This document shows, one piece after another, positions 11,342-20,300 of a stretch of DNA of 64,000 nucleotides. Each line of letters starts with the position of its first letter. Position 1 is the stretch's first letter. The notes beneath the pieces are model-generated. The model did not search any database. It was not told where the DNA came from and saw only the letters and a list, made by a program, of their open reading frames with translations. The DNA lies in the NCBI RefSeq assembly GCF_000499845.2, contig NC_023750.2, positions 1,225,590 through 1,289,589 on the forward strand, in the 5' to 3' direction. Position numbers and translations under genes: made by a program. This DNA comes from Phaseolus vulgaris (Eukaryota; Streptophyta; Magnoliopsida; Fabales; Fabaceae).

Positions 11342-14300
11342 ATGTCTTTCTCTGATGGTGATGATGAGATGGAGATGGACTTTCTTCGTGATCGGTACGA
11401 GGACAGCAGAAACTATGAAGTGTTCTTGAGTTTCAGAGGGGAAGACACGCGTGCTTCTTTCACTTCCCATCTCTATGCTGCTCTTCAGAATGCCGGAATC
11501 TTTGTTTTCAAGGATGACGAGTCACTTCCCCGGGGAAGGCAAATTTCACCCTCTCTGAGGCTGGCGATCGAACAGTCTCGAATTTCTGTTGTTGTTTTCT
11601 CCAAAAATTATGCAGAGTCGTGGTGGTGTTTGAAAGAGTTGGAGAAAATAATGGAGTGTCACAGAACCATAGGGCATGTGGTGCTACCAGTGTTCTATCA
11701 CGTTGATCCCTCTGAAGTACGTCATCAAAGAGGGGACTTCGGGGAAGCATTTCGACGCCTTTCGAGCAAGATTTCGAATGAGATTGAGGAGAAGGTGCTG
11801 GATTGGAAGCAGCGGTGGAGGACCGTACTTGGTGAGACTATTGAGGAAAAGGTGCTGGATTGGAAGCAGTCCTGGAGGACCGCACTTGGTGAGACTAATG
11901 GCTTCTATTCGAGGTTGAAATCCTACGTGACAGGCAACGATGCGCTTCCTGCTTCCTCAGAGTTTTATAGAACATTGTCTCTAAGAATAACATTTTTGAA
12001 ATTCATAACATGTTTGTAGGATTGAAGAGTTAGAAAACATCGTGCTGAAGAATTGGAAAGAGGAACTTGCTGAGGCTGCTCAGATCTCAGGGGTTGTAGA
12101 CGTAGATCCAACGTAATAGAAACGCTTCATGCTTTACGAAATTTTACTGAACGTTGTCTCTTTAAAATAATAATTGTGATGTTCATGACATGTATCAAGG
12201 GGGAAAATGAAGATTGCTGATGAGATAGACTCGCTCGTGATGCACTGGATGAACGGACTTCGTACGGGTGTTGAAATCCCGATTAGGTGTGTAGTAAAGT
12301 ATGTGTAATTGAAACATTTCCTGCTTTCAGGTTTTTCCTGTACATTGTCTCTAAAAATAACATTTATGAAATTCCCCACATGTATGAACTAGAGAAATGA
12401 AGACTGAAGATAGGACAGACTTCCTCTTGAAGCAATGGAGGGAGGTATTTTGTGAGCCAGTTAGCATCTCAGAGGTTGCATTCTTAGATCCACGGTAATT
12501 GAAACACTTTAAACTTTCAGAGTTTTACTTAACATTGTTACTTTTTAGCCAAGATAAAAAGGCTATTGCATCACTATACAGGTTATAATACTAACTAGGT
12601 TATATTCTAACCAACCTGTTTCAGTCAATCAATCACATGCAACATTCTTCATATTATTAACAAAAATGCGGAGTAACCAAACCAAACCTAATAAGAAAAC
12701 CTAAAATGCGGAAGATCACGTCTATATCTGCCAACAATCATAAGCGATACAAGGAGGAACACCCTCCCACTGAGAGAGAAGAGAGAGAACATAAAGAAGA
12801 AAGAAACTAAAGTATTATTATTGATTGTATGTCAGCGAAGGTACAATCGAGAAAGATATATATAAGTGGGTATGTATCATAGATACCCAAGCATACCCAT
12901 ACATAACTATGTAATACATCTAACACCTCCCGTAAACTCATGGTGGGATTGGGAACCACCATGAGTTTACCTCGAATGACAAAAAATTTGGAGTCAGACA
13001 CATGTTTAGTGAGAGCATTTGCAATCTACCAGTAGGGAGATGAACCAGAGAGACACACTTCCGTAGTATGTGATCGCGCACGAAATGTAAATCTAGTTCT
13101 GTTTTGGTGCTGCTTCTGGAAACTGACTTCTGTTTGTGAGGACCAGACAATGATGTTAGATCCCATATAAACACTATAACCCGTGGTGGACTTGCGGTCA
13201 TCGACATCTACTCCTCAGTTAGCGTCGCAAATACCAATAATGGAGGAGGAAGAGTTTTTGCAAAGAAGACTTTCATAATGAACTCTTTCGGCGAGATATC
13301 TAAGGATACGTTTTATAGCTTGCCAATGATGATTATGTTGTTGATGCATGATAACGTATGTACTGAGACTGGGAGAGATGCATGTGCCCATCACTAGTGC
13401 AAGTAACCTGTATCTCTAGAAAGTGGTGGAGCGGTCCTAGATCCTTCAAAGCAAACAAAGTACTTAGTTCAGTAATAAGACATTGAACCACAGTAGATGA
13501 TCATCCATTTATGATGATATCATCTACATATATAAGAATAAACATAGTAGATGATGCAAAAAACTTGGAAAAAGAGTTTGCAATGTTGTGCTTAGCTTTT
13601 GGAACCAATATTTTGGTGCCTGCTCAAGTTGTAAGTTGCTTTCTAAAGTTTACACACGTGTGCTGGATCACCAGTGAAAAAACTAGGTGGTTTCTGCATG
13701 TATTCTTGTTCTTCAACCGATGAGGAATGCATTGTTGATATCTATTTGCCTTATGGTAGTTGGAAGTGACAACATGAGCCAAAATAACCCGAATTGTAGT
13801 GTGCTTTACAACTGGGCTAAAAGTCTCGATGTAGTCAAATCCTTCTGTTTGATTAAACCCCTTAGCTACTAACCGTGCTTTGCAACGCTGGAACGAACCA
13901 TCGACATTGAGTTTGGTCTTGAAAATCCCTTTGCAGTCCACCAAAGACGCTCCTTTAGGTAGGGTTGTTAAAGACCACGTATGGTTCTTGAGAAGAGCAA
14001 AGTATTTAGCTTGGAACCATTGTGATGAAGCCACAACCACTTTAACAGTAGCAGGAGGAGAAGGTACAGTAGAGAGGTGACCATAATAGACTTTCGTTTT
14101 AAAAATTCCCACCTTTGATCTAGTAGTCATGGGATGATAATTTATTAAAGGTGATGGAGATGGAGATAAGGTATTGTTGGAAATCCCACATCGACTAGAG
14201 ATAATAATATTTTATTGTATATAAGTGGGTGCAAACCTCACTCCATGAGCCGGTTTTATGGGGTTGAGTTAGGCTTAAAGTCCACTTTGTAATATGGTAT

Positions 14301-17300
14301 TAGAGCCATTTAAAGTCTATCCTAGCGAGTATTTGTTGGGCCTATCGTGCCACCTGCTATCGGACCGTTATCGGACCATTCATAATATGTTGTCCCACGC
14401 ACGAGCTGTCACTCTCGACGTGAGGAGGGTGTGTTTGCAAACATGTTGCAAAGCAATTATTGGAGGAGAAGAAGTAATATTTTCAATCACAGAAGAATAC
14501 GGTATTTCAAACCGATTGGTTTTATCATTGTAAGGAAAATCTGTTTCATTGAAAAGCACATGTCAAATTTTACCAGCGAATAGGAAGTGAAGCATTGGCT
14601 AACAAAGTCAACCCCATATTAGTAATATGGCGATGTTTCTGTTCCACAGATCCATTCTATTGATGAGTACGAGGACAAGTAAATCAATGACGAATTCCAT
14701 GTTCTATAAGAAATTGATTTAGACAAACAAATTCCATGGCGTTATCAATTTGAATAGCACAAATTTTATACCTAGTTTGATTTTTGGAAAACATCTTGAA
14801 TTGTTTAAAAACAGTCGAAACTTGAGATTTAGTATGCATGACATATAACCATGTGTACTTAGAGTATGCATAAAAAAATAGACATAGTACTTGGCACCAT
14901 TAGAGGCAGGAACAGGGGAAGGTCCCCAAACATCAATATAAACGCATTCTTAAGGTACAAAATAAACAGATGAAGAAGAAGTAAATGCAAGATGATGAGA
15001 CCTGCCACGCACACAAGCACCACAATGGTACCATCAGGACCAACTTTGATAGCAAAAAATCACCCACCACCAACAACAAATTTCTCAGAAAGTAAAGGAA
15101 CTAGGTCCCAAGTTTCATTATTTTGAAGCGCACTCTTTTCATCAAGCACAACCTGATGCCAACCAGGTTAAGCTAAGACATCATCTACAAACTTTGGAAT
15201 GGACACATAAGAAATAAATGAAAGGCAGGTAAAAGGTTGAGATAGTCGATGGTAGCTTAAAGCATTATAATGTGGAGAGAGTTTATGGGTAGAACATATA
15301 CCTATAGGATGGCAATGGGAATATTAGGTTCAACTATTGGAGCCAGAAGGGACAGAGAATCTGGCACTAGAAGAGAGTTATCCTGTGGACGATGGGAAGA
15401 CTGACAACTGTAAACTTGAAGAGGTGGTGGAGGAGGAGAATCTTTAGGTACAGTAGACATAATAGGAGGATCAAAGACAACTGGAATGTGTACTTGTTCA
15501 GATGGAGATATAGGTGGAGAAGATAAAAACTTAAAATAAAAGGAAAACTCAGAGAAGGTGACATCTGCAGAAATGAAATTACGGTTAAGAGAGAGTGAAA
15601 AACATTTATATCCTTTTTGAGGTCTAGTAAACCCTAAAAAAACACATTTGTGTGACCTAATAGATAATTTATCAAGACCAAGACAAAAATTGAGAACAAA
15701 ACATGTAAACCCAAAAACTTTAGGTGGTAAGGGATGAAGATGTTCATTAGGAAATAAAATAGAATGAGGAATTTTATTCTATAATACTGAAGATGACACA
15801 CGATTATTTAGATAACATGCACTAAGAACAACATCACCCCAAAAACGTTGAGGAACATCACCATGAAGTAACATTGTACGAGTAGTTTCAACAAGGTGTC
15901 TATTCTTGCGCTCAACCACCCCATTTTGTTGAAGAATGCCATGAAATTTCATAAAAGTGGTAAAAGAATGAGAAAGATACCCATGAAGACACGGTAAACT
16001 CACCCTACTTTTGGTCTATGTAGATGATATGATTATTATAGGTGATGATGAGATTGAAAAACAAACTTTGAAGGACAAACTGACTGCTCAATTTGAGATG
16101 AAGGATCTCGGGAAACTGAAGTACTTCTTTGGGATAGAGGTTGCTTACTCTAGACAAGGCATTAGGCATCTTTATTTCTCAAAGAAAATATATCCTTGAT
16201 CTCCTCAAAGAGACTGGTAAGTTGGGTTGCAAGACTACTGGAGTGCCAATAGAGCAAAATCATAGGATTGGGAATGATGAAGAAAATCCAAAGGTGTAGA
16301 AGACACAATATCGAAGACTTGTAGGAAAACTCATTTATCTATCATACACTAGGCCAGTCATAGCTTATGCAGTTAGTGTGGTTAGTCAATTCATGCTTGA
16401 TCCAAGAGAAAGACACTTGCAAATAGTAAATAGAATTATTTAGTACTTAAAAGCCTCTTTAGGGAAAGGATTGCTATTTAAAAAAGGGGAAAACTTATCC
16501 ATGAAAATATAAACTGATGTTGACTATGCAAGAACAATTGTTGATAGGAGATCCACCACAGGCTATCGCATGTTCCTGTGTGGAAATCTGGTGACATGGA
16601 GGAGCAAGAAACAAAATGTAGTTGCAAGATCAAGTGCAGAAGCAGAATTTAGAGCCATGACTCAAGGGGTTTGTGAACTATTATGGATGAAGATCATACT
16701 CGATGATCACAAAATAAAATATGAAGCTCCTATGGGTTTGGTGTGTGATAATAAGTCCGCCATCAGTATTACACACAATCCAGTTCAACATGACCGAACA
16801 AAGCACGTAGAATAGTTTGACATTTCATTAAGGAGAAGTTGGATAATGGTCTTATAGCCACCGAGTACATCCCTTCAAGACTCCAATTGGCATATATGTT
16901 TATTAAGGGACTTCTCACAAACCAGTTCAAAGATCTTACTTGTAAGTTGGGAATAATAAATATACATTCACCAACTTGAGGGAGAGTGTTGCATAATTAG
17001 GAGAATTATTCCGTAATTAAATGCAGATTTCATTCTCTATTTATTAGGACAAATTTGTTAGTACTTTGATGTGTACAACTTTAATCACCCATTATTTCTT
17101 GCTTTCATTACCTATTATTTCTTTTATTAATTAGGTTGTAAACAGTCTATAAATTGAGACTGTAATTACATTTGTAAATAATATCAGAAATACATTTCAT
17201 CTATTTCTTTCAACTCGTTTATGAAATTGATTATATAAATGCAGAGCGGAGATCGCTAATGTGATAGATTTCCACGTGAAGCATTGTAGGGAGGCACTTT

Positions 17301-20300
17301 TTGAGGCTGCTGGCATCTCTGGGGGCGCAGTCTTGAATTCCTGGTAATTGAAACATTTAGTGCTTGATCATATTTTCACTAAACATTGTCTCTAAAAATA
17401 ACATTTATGAAATTCATCACATCTATGAAGCGGAGAAATGGAGATGATATGATTATTATAGGTGATGATGAGATTGAAATAGTTTGTGCTTTCAGATTGC
17501 AATGGTACACTTTCTCTTAAAGTAACATATTTATGAAAATTCGTAACAAGGTGGGAGATATTGGACCTCATGAATCATTGGAGGGATAAACTTTTTGAGG
17601 CTTCTGGTATTTCAGGGGATAATAAACAACTCTCTTCCAGGTAATTGAAACAGTTCCAGCTTTCAGATTTTTACTGTTCATTATTTTGTCTAAAAATAAC
17701 ATTTATGAAATGTAATGACAAAATAACATTTATGAAAATCATAACATGTATCAAGTAGAGAAATTGAGATAGAAGAGTTGTTGGAGTCTTGGAGGCAGGA
17801 ACTATATGACGCTCTTCAAAACTCAATAGGTGCTGTTGACAACTCAGCAGGTTCTGTTGACAACTCAGCAGGTGCTGTTGACAACTCAGCAGGTGCTGTT
17901 GACAACTCAACAGGTGCAGTCTTTGAATCCAGGTAAGAGGAACTTTAACTCTCTTAAAACTTTTTTATTTTCAGCACTCTTCTATTAGTTGAAATTTGTT
18001 TATTATTACAATTGTTTATATCTCTTCTCTCTCATTTTAGGAACCATTTCATGATTTAGAAATTAAACCTATCTAAAATTGCAACTTCTAATAAATTTTA
18101 ACAAATAGTAAAAAGAAGGCTGGAAAGAGTGTTAAAGAGATTCTCACTACCACTCCTCTTCGAGAGACAGTTGAAACAATTTGTGCTTTCATGTTTTTAC
18201 TTAACATTGTCTATGATAGTAACATTTATTAAATTCATAACATGTATAGAAGTTTAAAAAAGCTGAAGGCTTATAATCGTATAGAGAGCCTTCTGAATCA
18301 TTGGAGGATGGCACTCTGTGAGGCTGTTGCCATCTCGAGGTTGGTAGCCCAGCATTACAGGTAATGAAACACCTACTTTCTCCAATTTTTACTAAACATT
18401 GTCTCTAGAAATAACATGAAATTCATGATATGTATGAAGAGGAATAAAGGATAACGAGATCAACTACCTTGTGAAGCATGCTGGTGACACACTTTGTGAG
18501 GCTGCTGGCATTTCAGGGGTTGTAATCCTGAATTCTGGGTAATGAAACACTTCTACTTTCTCTGATATTTTTTTTAAAGAAATACCATTACTTTATACTT
18601 CAAATTTTTATGTGTCACAGTATCATAATGCACAAATTATAAATTTGCAATTAACCTTTTAAATCAACCTCTTTATTGTAATTTTTTCTCGTTAATTTTA
18701 TCATTGAAAGGTCATGCAGAAACAATCTCATAGAAAGATAAATATTTAAAAGATGAAACCAGGGGAAATATACATGACAATGTAAGAATAGTTATGGTAA
18801 TTGAGTTCTGATAAATATTATAAACACAAAAATTCAAATTAAAAAATATTTATAATTAATTAGAAAGTAATACTAATGGTTTGATGAAATAATAGTTCTA
18901 GTTTATTTAACTGTATTTTCAGGAAATCAAACAAACATTGGTTAAAGTACTAAGAACAAGAGCATGTTTGTTTCATGTTCGTACAAAAATATGTTTTTAT
19001 AAAACCAAAAAATAAGAACAATTGTTTCAGAGAAGTAATTTCTACTAACAATTCCAAAAATAGTCTTTGTTTAACTTTAGTTTTCAATTACTTATATTCA
19101 CAGTTGTGTCACTCCAGCTTATTCCCCATTAAATTTATTTTTTCCCATTCGAAAGGATAGTTTGACATGTGTGCTACAAAATAGTTCTTAAAAATCTAAA
19201 AAATAAAAAAAAACAGTGCATTAGATGAACACACATTTGTTCAAGTATAACTTTCTACTCAAATTTTCCTTTTATTTTGATGCGCATAGTATGGCTCTTG
19301 TTGTAGGAATGAAAGCGAGGCTGTGAAAAATATTGTTAAAAATGTTACAAGTTTGTTGGACAAGACAGAGTTGTTTGTTGCCAATAATCCAGTCGGAGTA
19401 GAATCTCGAGTGCAAGAAATGGTTCAATTGCTAGAACAAAAACAATCAAACGATGTTCTACTACTTGGGGTATGGGGGATGGGAGGAATTGGTAAAACAA
19501 CCATTGCAAAAGCAATTTACAATAAGATTGGCCGCAATTTTGAGGCAAGGAGTTTCCTTGCAGATATTAGGGAAGTTTGGGGGCAAGAAGCTGGCCACGT
19601 TTGTTTACAAGAACAACTTCTATTTGATATCCACAAAGAAAACAATACAAAGATACATAACATTGAATCAGGAAAAATTATATTAAGAGAAAGACTTCGC
19701 CATAAAAGGATACTTCTTATACTTGATGACGTAAATAAATTACAGCAATTAAATGTTTTGTGTGGAAATCGTGAATGGTTTGGTTCAGGGAGTAGAATAA
19801 TCATCACAACCAGAGACGTACATTTACTTAGAGGGAAAAGAGTTGACCAAGTGTTCAGTATGAAAGGAATGGATGTAGATGAATCTATTGAGCTTTTTAG
19901 TTGGCATGCATTCAAGCAAGCAAGTCCCAAAGAAGATTTTATTGAACTTTCAAGAAATGTAGTTGCTTATTCTGGGGGATTGCCACTAGCTCTTGAAGTC
20001 CTTGGGTCTTATTTGTTTGATATGGAGGTAACAGAGTGGAAGATTGTATTGGAAAAACTCAGGAAAATTCCTAATGATGAAGTACAGGAGAAGTTAAAAA
20101 TAAGCTATGATGGTTTAAGTGATGATACAGAGAAAGGAATATTCCTTGATATTGCATGTTTCTTTATAGGGAAGGATCGAAATGATGTTATACATATATT
20201 GAATGGTTGTGAACTTTTCCCAGAAAATGGAATTCGTGTCTTGGTAGAGCGAAGCCTTGTAACTGTAGATGATAAGAACCAACTTGGAATGCATGATTTG

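Noticed and set aside
11926..11926. Alternative TIR exon donor (TAC|GTGACA, GT at 11927)
   Set aside because: It would leave phase 0 and break the frame with every downstream exon, whereas GAG|GTTGAAA at 11914 gives phase 2 and matches the other unit donors.
14294..14533. Plus-strand frame of 79 codons
   Set aside because: It lies on the TRIM primer site and internal region, which is known to be non-coding.
17671..17910. Minus-strand frame with a seven-residue Gln/Leu/Ser repeat
   Set aside because: It is the antisense of the 21-bp minisatellite in TNL mini-exon 6; any 21-bp repeat is open in several frames.
17829..17912. CRISPR-like direct repeats
   Set aside because: Units are contiguous with no spacers, lie in a plant gene and are coding.
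12020..18538. Linker units as a tandem array of truncated TNL pseudogenes
   Set aside because: Each repeat contains only the short linker segment with flanking intron sequence, never TIR or NB-ARC parts, and the frames are open with conserved splice phases.
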